This document shows positions 58,001 through 64,000 of a stretch of 64,000 bases of DNA, in pieces. Each line of letters opens with the position of its first letter. The first letter of the stretch is position 1. Position numbers and translations under genes: made by a program. The stretch is from NCBI RefSeq assembly GCF_041381155.1, contig NC_091144.1, positions 30,808,980-30,872,979 of the forward strand, written 5' to 3'. The DNA is from Argopecten irradians (taxonomy: Eukaryota > Mollusca > Bivalvia > Pectinida > Pectinidae). The notes beneath the pieces are model-generated. The model saw nothing but the letters and a program-made list of their open reading frames with translations, was not told the origin of the DNA and did not search any database.

Positions 58001-59804
58001 AATGCATACAGTTTTGTGTAGTTTTGGTCTTTATCTATGCCCAGGCAATTGAAATTGAGGCCTCAAAAAGAGGGGTGCTTTCTATGGACATGGGCTATAA
58101 CTGGGTCAAATACGGTATTAAATCTTCTGTACAATTAAACTTATTACCTATAGATAAAGATATTTGATCAATATGTAACTAAAATCATATCCATATACAG
58201 TCAAACTTGCCTTATCATCCACCCTCTGTATAAAATACACCTGTTTAATAAATACAACTATTTTCTCAGGGTACAAAATGGTCAACTTTTAATACAATTT
58301 GACTTGTGTATGATGCTCACTTTACCATTTTAATTGGTCTCTTGGTGGTATTTATTAGACCATTGATTTCAATTGGTTTAATTAGCTCATTCCTTCCCTC
58401 ATTTAAAATGACATTCACCTTTACCATGGTGTTATATTTACTGACCCCATATGTGACCTTCACCTTTACCATGGTGTTATATTTCCTGACCCTCTGTGTG
58501 ACCTTCACCTTTGCCATGGTGTTATATTTACTGACCCTTTATGTGACCTTCACCTTTACCATTGACCCTTTATGTGACCTTCACCTTTACCATGGTGTTA
58601 TATTTACTGACCCCATATGTGACCTTCACCTTTACCATGGTGTTATATTTACTGACCCTATATGTGACCTTCACCTTTACCATTGTGTTATATTTACTGA
58701 CCCTATATGTGACCTTCACCTTTACCATTGTGTTATATTTACTGACCCTATATGTGACCTTCACCTTTACCATTGTGTTATATTTACTGACCCTATATGT
58801 GACCTTCACCTTTACCATTGTGTTATATTTACTGACCCTATATGTGACCTTCACCTTTACCATTGTGTTATATTTACTGACCTATATGTGACCTTCACCT
58901 TTACCATTGTGTTATATTTACTGACCCTATATGTGACCTTCACCTTTACCATTGTGTTATATTTACTGACCCTATATGTGACCTTCACCTTTACCATTGT
59001 GTTATATTTACTGACCCTATATGTGACCTTCACCTTTACCATTGTGTTATATTTACTGACCCTATATGTGACCTTCATCTTTACCATTGTGTTATATTTA
59101 CTGACCCTATATGTGACCTTCACCTTTACCATTGTGTTATATTTACTGACCCTATATGTGACCTTCACCTTTACCATTGTGTTATATTTACTGACCCTAT
59201 GTGATCTTCACCTTTACCATTGTGTTATATTTACTGACCCTCACCTTTACCATCTGTGTGACCTTCACCTTTACCATTGTGTTATATTTACTGACCCTAT
59301 ATGTGACCTTCACCTTTACCATTGTGTTATATTTACTGACCCTATGTGATCTTCACCTTTACCATTGTGTTATATTTACTGACCTATATGTGACCTTCAT
59401 CTTTACCATTGTGTTATATTTACTGACCCTATATGTGACCTTCACCTTTACCATAATGTTATATTTACATTCAGAGTGTTTTATCACTATATGAATCAAC
59501 CAACTGACAAAAACAAACAATAACTTTTATTTTCATAAATTATTCTAATGTAAGTATATGGATTGAATGGAAAAATACATTCAATCCCTATGTATTTGCT
59601 GACCCTATATGTGACCTTCACCTTTACCAAGGTTATTTATTTACTAACCCTATATGTCATGATTGTGTACCCTAGGACCCAGTTTTCCAGGGTTGGATGC
59701 ATATACAACTTTTCAGGCTCAAATCCGATTTGTGACGTGGTCCATGTCCTCCCCTCATCTTCTGAGATATAAAGCAGTGGTTGCATTTGGTCTGTTAATA
59801 TTAT
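33867..59804 (-). CDS. SorCS: SorCS-type VPS10-domain sorting receptor, 3' part (22 exons plus last exon)
   Basis: Exons with GT/AG borders and matching phases: 59649-59804, 56882-56952, 55783-55844, 55394-55518, 55009-55098, 52735-52905, 52010-52162, 51191-51367, 50682-50779, 50185-50292, 48518-48623, 47877-48016, 46973-47086, 46386-46557, 45320-45506, 44943-45082, 44365-44503, 43930-44042, 42410-42520, 41783-41885, 40932-41112, 40166-40323; 958 codons and one base. Two last exons fit (33867-34039 or 38418-38479). Order: VPS10 propeller, ten-cysteine module, two PKD-type domains, membrane-proximal region, membrane segment, acidic tail. PKD domains and the FTPNIDHFSTGSFDW segment (vertebrate FSPNLDDYNPDIPEW) mark SorCS rather than sortilin or SorLA. 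SorCS proteins are type I receptors that sort cargo between Golgi, endosomes and the surface. The signal peptide and first propeller blades are missing, upstream of 59,804. The paralogue is not resolved. Confidence 0.93.
37322..37686 (+). mobile_element. Complete short copy of the aagaggccc...gatgacc repeat
   Basis: Starts aacaagaggcccattggcc, ends atggtcaggtgacctaaaaa. The head's cggtcacctga and the tail's tcaggtgacc are inverse of each other, so the ends behave like short terminal inverted repeats. It contains two internal units with aagtttcattaaactcagtt. Non-coding. Confidence 0.7.
37985..38160. mobile_element. Fold-back element, copy 2
   Basis: ttgagattccaaaataatat at the left and the inverted atatcattttgggatctcga at the right, with an inner inverted pair tttaccatcaatttgtccca and tgggactaatcaatggtaaa. 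Related to 24,070 and 48,140. Confidence 0.65.
38418..38479 (-). CDS. Candidate proximal last exon of the SorCS-type gene
   Basis: Acceptor ctgttacag, then 20 residues AHNPTLVMMTAGQRSNSVNC and a stop, in the phase left by the 40,166 exon. A minus-strand AATAAA lies near 37,928. A fold-back element occupies 37,985-38,160, which would be its 3' UTR. Not conserved with any tail I know. Confidence 0.4.
40166..40323 (-). CDS. Cytoplasmic-tail exon of the SorCS-type gene
   Basis: Encodes KHKQDARYSLIMNRQQGM, then VLEVDDDDDEDFMGGGEN and IFESPDGDNNIMISS. YSLI fits the YxxPhi endocytic motif (Y-x-x-hydrophobic), and the Asp/Glu run resembles acidic clusters read by trafficking adaptors such as PACS and GGA. 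The vertebrate SorCS tails are different in sequence. The exon ends in phase 1. Confidence 0.88.
40490..40660 (-). repeat. Dispersed repeat (ggaattcc...gggcctggt family), copy 2
   Basis: attccttaacatgagatt, ggggaagcattacagaagtt, ggaattccataaagttaagg and aaccaggccctg correspond to 18,210-18,348. Intronic between the tail and membrane exons. Confidence 0.5.
40932..44042 (-). CDS. Membrane-proximal and transmembrane exons of the SorCS-type gene
   Basis: Exons 43930-44042, 42410-42520, 41783-41885 and 40932-41112. NNITIVRLHFTPNIDHF and SIPQIRPTIADLTILPNQ align with vertebrate LSFSPNLD and VLPGLPTTAELFVLP. After a Ser/Thr/Val-rich stalk the single membrane segment is IIVPVIVIALGALVAVIIV, followed by a basic stop-transfer (VKRKHK). 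Confidence 0.92.
41620..41765. mobile_element. Small fold-back element (actgtattaa...aatacagta)
   Basis: tactgtattaacgataatta and the inverted taattacagcaaatacagta flank a segment of agtgccctccctctataagc type, like the elements at 49,950 and 57,925. Confidence 0.55.
41960..42306. mobile_element. MITE with 13-bp terminal inverted repeats, copy 1
   Basis: Left tccatcgccgaca and right tgtcagcggtgga, about 347 bases, non-coding, intronic. The whole sequence matches 51,550-51,892 in another intron of the same gene, including gtgtatatatatgtctaatt and ggatatagtgccacggattt. Confidence 0.85.
42808..43806 (+). mobile_element. Long copy of the aagaggccc...gatgacc repeat with internal tandem array
   Basis: Head aacaagaggcccaaagggcc with cggtcatctgac, tail gacccttcgggtcagatgac then ctaaa. 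A GC-rich run (acggcgcacggcggacggcg) precedes the tail. The interior is a 146-bp tandem array. Intronic in the SorCS-type gene; no transposase. Confidence 0.75.
43047..43690 (+). repeat. 146-bp tandem array with paired YY1-type sites
   Basis: Unit starts repeat at about 43,047, 43,193, 43,339, 43,485 and 43,631. Four units contain AAGATGGCGGC (near 43,122, 43,269, 43,415, 43,563), followed a few bases on by GGCCATCTT in the opposite sense. Confidence 0.85.
44076..44210 (+). repeat. About 28-bp tandem repeat (ggggaaataactccaa)
   Basis: Five imperfect units such as ggggaaataactccaatcag and gggaggtaactccaaacaa, in the intron beside the exon starting at 44,042. Confidence 0.75.
44365..46557 (-). 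CDS. PKD-type domain exons of the SorCS-type gene
   Basis: Exons 46386-46557, 45320-45506, 44943-45082 and 44365-44503. The first domain ends GEFNVTVIATNSNGSAVC (vertebrate GIFRVTVQVDNSLGSDSAV). The second has THYVWRYGDE and GEYNVTVQAVNAVSS. Several NxT/S sequons are visible. The WSFSDTG segment replaces the vertebrate VDFGDG, so the first domain is diverged at its usual WDFGDG site. Confidence 0.88.
45765..45925. mobile_element. Large near-perfect fold-back element
   Basis: Arms of about 75 bp (tatcttcctacggcatctat with ggtctatatagatgcc and ttgcagacaatc) are inverted around taatgcgcgctagcacatta. Lies in the intron between the two exons of the first PKD-type domain. Confidence 0.85.
46050..46080. 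promoter_or_regulatory. Pair of perfect CRE octamers
   Basis: TGACGTCA at 46,050-46,057 and 46,073-46,080, with a further cacgtcaaca between them and ggtcacg after. This is the consensus of CREB/ATF factors. Intronic; whether it is bound is unknown. Confidence 0.4.
46973..48623 (-). CDS. Ten-cysteine (10CC) module exons of the SorCS-type gene
   Basis: Exons 48518-48623, 47877-48016 and 46973-47086, with the first part of 46386-46557, place ten cysteines in the sortilin order: REC, DNC, SKC, ICLC, EC-DYGY, GGC, WHC, NKC and TPC. In sortilin these pair to lock the propeller against the following module. All ten are present, so the fold should be intact. Confidence 0.92.
47088..47745 (+). repeat. 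15-18-bp minisatellite abutting an exon (aacatgaggtgaagattc)
   Basis: Starts within about five bases of the acceptor of the 46,973-47,086 exon with gaggtcaagagtcaat. It becomes a regular 18-bp array (aacatgaggtgaagattc and aaggatc variants) from 47,390. Around 36 units. Confidence 0.85.
48140..48312. mobile_element. Fold-back element, copy 3
   Basis: tttcaagatcccagaatgat and the inverted cgtttttggatctcaaaact, with inner ccattgattagtcccacctt and aaggtgggactaatcgacgg. Intronic between the first two ten-cysteine exons. Confidence 0.65.
48621..49545 (+). repeat. About 60-bp minisatellite starting on a splice acceptor
   Basis: About 15 units of agccttccaaatacactgta, gatcacaatatttacatgga and cgttatattatattgtatcc. 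The first unit overlaps the acceptor and first three bases of the 48,518-48,623 exon. Two sub-types alternate (cactgtag and aatgcag). Confidence 0.9.
49950..50145. mobile_element. Fold-back element (gacccaataagcg family)
   Basis: Left tttgacccaataagcg and right cattgggtcgaatacggta are inverted. Similar ends occur at 57,925-58,115, and a half-copy at 62,578-62,670. Non-coding MITE-like family. Confidence 0.65.
50185..59804 (-). CDS. VPS10 propeller exons of the SorCS-type gene
   Basis: Ten exons encode the later blades of the ten-bladed propeller. Asp boxes (S-x-D-x-G-x-T-W or close) are SEDEGRTW, SSDFGKTW, SFDKGGNW, SRDAGLTW and SSDEGATW. Family segments include LENWVLGY, AVEGEDENPLTVHMEY (vertebrate VAGLDKEADLVHMEV), EYIFVQ, CSLHIHLTYSH and FADNKIYVDG. 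The exon at 55,783-55,844 is only 62 bases, but its phase and match are exact. The propeller is the ligand-binding part in this family. Confidence 0.92.
51134..51243 (-). repeat. 55-bp tandem duplication of an exon 3' end and its donor
   Basis: The segment from the donor of the 51,191-51,367 exon back into the exon (GGGCTCACCTGGTC then AAGgtaa on minus) is repeated 55 bases downstream. Donors lie at 51,189-51,190 and 51,134-51,135. Reading through the first donor meets TAG within eight codons. Confidence 0.9.
51550..51892. mobile_element. MITE with 13-bp terminal inverted repeats, copy 2
   Basis: Left tccaccgctgaca and right tgtcagcggtgga are perfect inverses; the body matches 41,960-42,306. 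Confidence 0.88.
52250..52400 (+). repeat. Dispersed repeat fragment (gtggtcttaata family), copy 2
   Basis: ggtctttgtatccaagtggt, ctttacacacagttcaaatt and tacagaggtggtcacta relate to 22,920-23,030 and 60,675-60,760. Confidence 0.5.
53100..54880 (+). repeat. G-rich 12-bp minisatellite with higher-order units
   Basis: The base unit is ggatggggtaga. A unique-looking block with gaataataaatgataaag and gtggaataagggctattaag recurs near 53,121, 53,419, 53,769 and 54,112, giving repeats of about 300-350 bp. The 53,941-54,660 part has many small indels. Intronic in the SorCS-type gene, with the G-rich strand opposite to the transcript. Confidence 0.88.
57925..58115. mobile_element. Fold-back element (gacccaataagcg family), copy 2
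   Basis: tatttgacccaatcagcgcc and the inverted ctgggtcaaatacggt flank ttggtctttatctatgccca, the inverse of the 49,950 interior. Confidence 0.6.
58405..59465 (+). repeat. 45-bp minisatellite resembling an exon-donor boundary
   Basis: About 23 units, each with ttcacctttaccattgtgtt, atatttactgaccc and tatatgtgacc. On minus each unit contains cacatatagggtcagtaaat, like the real donor of the 59,649-59,804 exon (ACATATAGGgttagtaaat). Another unit lies at 59,596-59,650, touching that exon. Confidence 0.92.
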
Positions 59805-62800
59805 CTGAAAAGATAAACAACAACAACATTAACCTCAATTAAATCACTAAATTCATATAAATAACACACAAAAAATCTCTTTTTCCCCCAAGGTTATATA
59901 TAGTATAATCAACCATCTTAAAAGGAAAATACCAAATGGTACATTCAAAACATAATGTAGAATTAACTCTACAAATTTTATTACCTTTTTTTTTATTTCA
60001 TGATCAATCAATATCAATCAATACTTTAACACATATGTTTCAATGTGCATTCAACATAGAAAATGTTGTAGAAGAAAAGCATAATTTTTTTGCAGTTCTG
60101 ATCACTTTTGTTTATCAAAACTATACTTTCAGTGTCTTTTAACTTGTAGAGGTAAACAGTATATTGTGATTTTGATCCTATTAACAAAATAACATATTTT
60201 CTAGGATGGGTTTATTATCAAATAAAAAATATTTTGTGTAACATATGTAACATAAAAATCAATAATCACATTCATCATCAGATACATCAGGTCATAACTA
60301 GCACTAAATTATTGATGCCTGTCACAGGGTTCAGGGAGTATAGGTTTGGCTTCCCATAGCAAGAATAATGGATCAGGTGATTGTTATAGTGGTTCCAAAC
60401 AGGTGATCGTACGAGTATCGCGTGAATACTTTGGTGAAAATGTCATCACAATCAAATGTCAATCTACATTTCGGTAACACCTGAAATAAGGTGTAAAAAT
60501 GAGATAAGATCAGAATTCAGTACAGCGTAAATTCTTCATCAGCTGTTATTGATATCATCTGTATCATCAATTATCTTTTGTTCACATCGAAAGGAATAAG
60601 AAATAATTTATGTATCAAAGATATTTAAACTTATACACTGTAAATCAATATATAAATATACAGAAACTGACTACAGTAAAACCTCTCTATTTAGACCACT
60701 TGAGGGTCGGGGTAAAAGTAGTCTTTATACCAGGTGGTCTTAATACTGAGGTGCATCAAATTGACTTCTTATCTGTAAGAATAGTAGCTGTAGTTCATTA
60801 CTGAGGGTTTTATTTCCTAACAAGTATGACAACGAAAATGAGATTTTATGTCACCTGTCCAAACTTAGCGGTATTGGGATTTTTACAAGAGTATCACGTA
60901 TATTCTTTAAAATCTTGAAATCTTCGATCCAAAATTTGGACCTTAATTGTGGCAAATTAGTGTGATTAAATAAGTATACAGTAAGTTAAAATACATATAG
61001 AATGATTATCAAACAAAATGTTACATTATTGAACTGAATGATAGACTTAAATTGAAATTTTGAGATTGTTAAGCATGGGAATGTTTATGATATAAAATAG
61101 CTGTTACAAGTAATAACACCAAGACAATACATGATCACTATAGTGACCTTGACCTACAATTACAAGCCTGTTAGAAGTTATGTATCCTTCCACATCCCCA
61201 GGCTTTCAGTTGTTGTTTTTTGGGACAAAGGCAATTACATATGACAAGACAAATATGATGATCTTTTTTTTACTTCTGCATCGTTAGTTTGATTAAGGCT
61301 GTATCCATTTATAACTGACTTAGAGGACACCCTCAGGTGACAAGGACAGTAGACCTATCAAAATGTCTGTACCATCAACAGGATGAAGATGTTTTTAACT
61401 GTAAAAATATGTTTAAGATGAATTTGATGCAAACCAAGGGTATGTGTAGAATTTGCAGGTCAACAATTTTCTCCAAATTACGATAATAAGGAAAAGGGGA
61501 CATAACTTTACAATAAATCTTATTCCAATTCATTGGTGCAGGGTGAAGTGTCATTGTATAATATTTAACAAAATTCTAACAAAATTGATAAAGATTGAAA
61601 GATCAATGGTCTGAACTATGACCAGGATTATATAGTGCTAAAGATTAGCAGTCATATATATCAGTCAATTAAAGAAGGCAGATCCAAAATCTCACTACGG
61701 ATGTTGCTGGTAAGTTTGTGATGTCCAAAGTTCATGGTATCTTGTTTTGATATAAATAACATTACATAAATCTACACTGTATAAAGATAATTGCTACCAT
61801 TTTTCACTGAAATTCCTCCATTAGTTAAGGAGTAGTAGTAGTTTATCGATTATTGTGTCTTCAGATAGACAGACAGACAACCTGAATCCAGAATATCTCC
61901 ACGCTCTTACTTTGTTGCATGGAATATTGGAGTAGAAGATATTCATAATCCATGTCTCCTTGGCTTTATTTTGATAGCTTTCATAACAGATTCCCATGAA
62001 GATTTAAAAATAACAATATTGATGTTAAAATTAGTACTTTCGCTATGCATTGCATGTAAAGGTTTTGCCTAGACCTTCTTTAATCTTCCAGAGGGGAATA
62101 CAGTCTGGCCTGTAGATCACATAATTACTTGGTAACAATAATGTCATCTCCTTATTTATAGTAAAGATGACACATACTTAAGTATTTCTTTAATTTCAAC
62201 ATTTTTAAGAAGTTCACTTGTATAAAAAGCATAGCTACTGACTCACTTTCTACATCATTATGTAAATACACATACAATAAAATATATCACTCAGGGAGCA
62301 AATATATCACTCGAAAAGATACATCAAGTTATCATTTTTGTCTCTGATGTTACCCATTTTAATTAGCTAAAGTAATTATTTTGATCTATCAGTCAGGTAA
62401 TGAAATCACTGATATTTAATGTCATATGGCCTAATACAAAATGTTTAAATGATGAATTAGATCACATTACCGAAAAAAAATATTATTAATTACAATGTGC
62501 ACTCTTCTATCTAATTTGAAAGTTAAATGCTTTAGATGTGGAAACAATATCTTGAATAGTTTGTAAACGATTTACCATATTCGACCCAATAAGTGCCCCT
62601 CCCCATTTTTGATTTTGAGATTAACAACTCCCCATTTTTGATTTTGAGATTAACAACTCAAACAAAACTTAATTTATTGCAAAATAAAACTTATCTTTTG
62701 AATTTTCCGTAAAAGTGAATTTTATCTGTTCCACAGTCAATTTCCTACATATGGTGTTCATCCCGGGGATATCTGGAGTTATTGAACAGAAGCTTTTGTC

Positions 62801-64000
62801 TGAAGGATGATGGTAAAGTCATCAATGCCCAATCAACAGAGTAATACCTATTGCCACAATGCCTTGTGTTGCTGGTGACAATATCAGTAAGTAAACTACT
62901 AATACACTACCAAGACTGGAATGGCTCATAATGACAAGAATGAAAGAGTTGAAATCACATATTCAGACTCTAAAATCTCCAAGTACCAATCTGATAGCCC
63001 ATAACAAACTTTTGTGAAGGCATATAATCAAATGCTTAACTATGAAAGAAGAATGTAAAATCAGTGGATAGTTTTTATCTGAATTTTTATGCGTTTGCTC
63101 TTTATTTGAATCTAACATTTCACAATTTAAGTTTTTATTGAATTATTACTTAGCTTTTTAAATTGACCCATGAGATATACTATCTTTTATCTTGCAACTG
63201 GGTGATTTTTAGTATAACTTGGTAAGTTAACAGTGAGGACAATGCATGTGTCATATCTGCAGGTATTTAGGGAACAGACAATTTACATACATGATTAATT
63301 AATTATTATGACTAATACAGAGTTGATTAGAAGGACACCTTACAATGTACCTGTTAAAACAATGAAATTCAGTAGAAGTTTTCTCTTTCCATCTCCCAGT
63401 GATCCAAAAAAGATTTATTTTATAAACATTGAAGTAAAGTCACACCCTAACATTCATAAGAATTAAATATGTTGTTTAGATTGACATCAACAATATTAAA
63501 GATGGCTTCTTGCTTGAGCTAAATTGGCATAGCAGTAAATAAAACACAATGTTTGTAAACATTGCAATAGATTACCTCTCAGGTAATTTCCTTGATAAAG
63601 AGCCATTTTAATAGATTAACTAGTGATGATTTCCTTTATGATATCTTATAAAACACAATAAACTTACTTTCATAAGAACTGAAAAAGAAACAAAATTACA
63701 GTAACAACTTAAGTCAAAACTTAAGTTATTTCTATTATGTAATCTTTGTTAATAGTTTGTTAATTTTGTTGAATTTGTTTTGAATCTGTTATTAAGTGCA
63801 TCCACATTACTTAATACATTAGCTTTAGTGGGGCCTAGGCAACCTACGGAATATTCTATTACCCTTATGTATTTTAAACAATGGAAAACTTTATTTTTCA
63901 GTTTATTCGTTTTCTTATTTGTTTATATTTCTTACCTTATTTTTATTGACAGGAGATTTGTAAATAAACTGAATGACAGCATTTGATGAAAAGTTGATCC
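59805..64000. other. Unannotated stretch upstream of the first visible SorCS exon
   Basis: AT-rich. The gene's missing 5' exons should lie on the minus strand here or beyond the window. Weak exon-like candidates are described among the rejected items. Also present: a gtggtcttaata repeat fragment (60,675-60,760) and a half fold-back element (62,578-62,670). Confidence 0.5.

Noticed and set aside
58306-59349. A 347-codon plus-strand frame of CDLHLYHCVIFTDPI and FTFTIVLYLLTLYVT type
   Set aside because: It is the 45-bp intronic minisatellite read as protein; no start context, splice partner or unique sequence.
60400-60497. Minus-strand exon candidate after ccttatttcag reading VLPKCRLTFDCDDIFTK
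   Set aside because: Good acceptor but only a weak donor and no match to the VPS10 segment expected before 59,804.
63350-63410. Minus-strand candidate reading GDGKRKLLLNFIVLT before a gtacat donor
   Set aside because: Slight resemblance to the GDSTGVILVLT region of VPS10 proteins, but the acceptor is unclear and upstream stops are close; not enough to annotate.
63658-63671. Possible 11-base microexon (TTCTTATGAAA) between ttttcag and gtaagt on minus
   Set aside because: The flanking splice signals are good, but with no neighbouring exon its phase and meaning cannot be tested.

Overview
The window looks like an animal genome, most likely a bivalve mollusc. It has AT-rich introns with GT/AG borders, three recognisable metazoan multi-exon genes, and dispersed repeats whose ends read aagaggcccaagggcctt and gtcagatgacc, which I associate with bivalve genomes. 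The species call is inference; the gene calls rest on the exon peptides and on agreement of reading phase from exon to exon.

Layout. 1-18,100 (+): the 3' part of a giant membrane-anchored mucin-like gene. A 31-base exon (128-158) splices in phase across a 4 kb intron, which carries a decayed LINE, to one exon of nearly 14 kb (4,231-18,100). That exon encodes about 180 copies of a 13-residue Thr-rich repeat, then about 85 copies of an unrelated 17-residue Ser/Thr repeat, and ends in a short hydrophobic tail like a GPI signal. Long stretches of the arrays carry frame-breaking indels that look like consensus error. 18,101-25,833: intergenic, with dispersed repeats and small fold-back elements. 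25,834-29,046 (-): a complete five-exon PRADC1-like gene (secreted PA-domain protein, 203 aa). 30,630-32,036 (+): a complete two-exon POMK gene (protein O-mannose kinase, 331 aa), head to head with PRADC1. 32,700-59,804 (-): the 3' part of a SorCS-type VPS10-domain sorting receptor. Twenty-two consecutive exons (958 codons, all phases consistent) encode most of the VPS10 propeller with Asp boxes, a ten-cysteine module, two PKD-type domains, a membrane-proximal region, one membrane segment and an acidic cytoplasmic tail. Two alternative last exons fit the phase. The first exons lie beyond 59,804, perhaps outside the window. 59,805-64,000: no exon I can support.

The three identifiable genes all act in the secretory or surface pathway (PA-domain glycoprotein, ER/Golgi kinase of O-mannose glycans, sorting receptor), but nothing in the sequence shows that they work together. 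The most unusual feature is in the SorCS gene: several minisatellites or tandem duplications have units that contain or abut the gene's own splice sites (exons at 59,649, 51,191, 48,518 and 46,973), so the transcript carries many decoy or duplicated splice signals.
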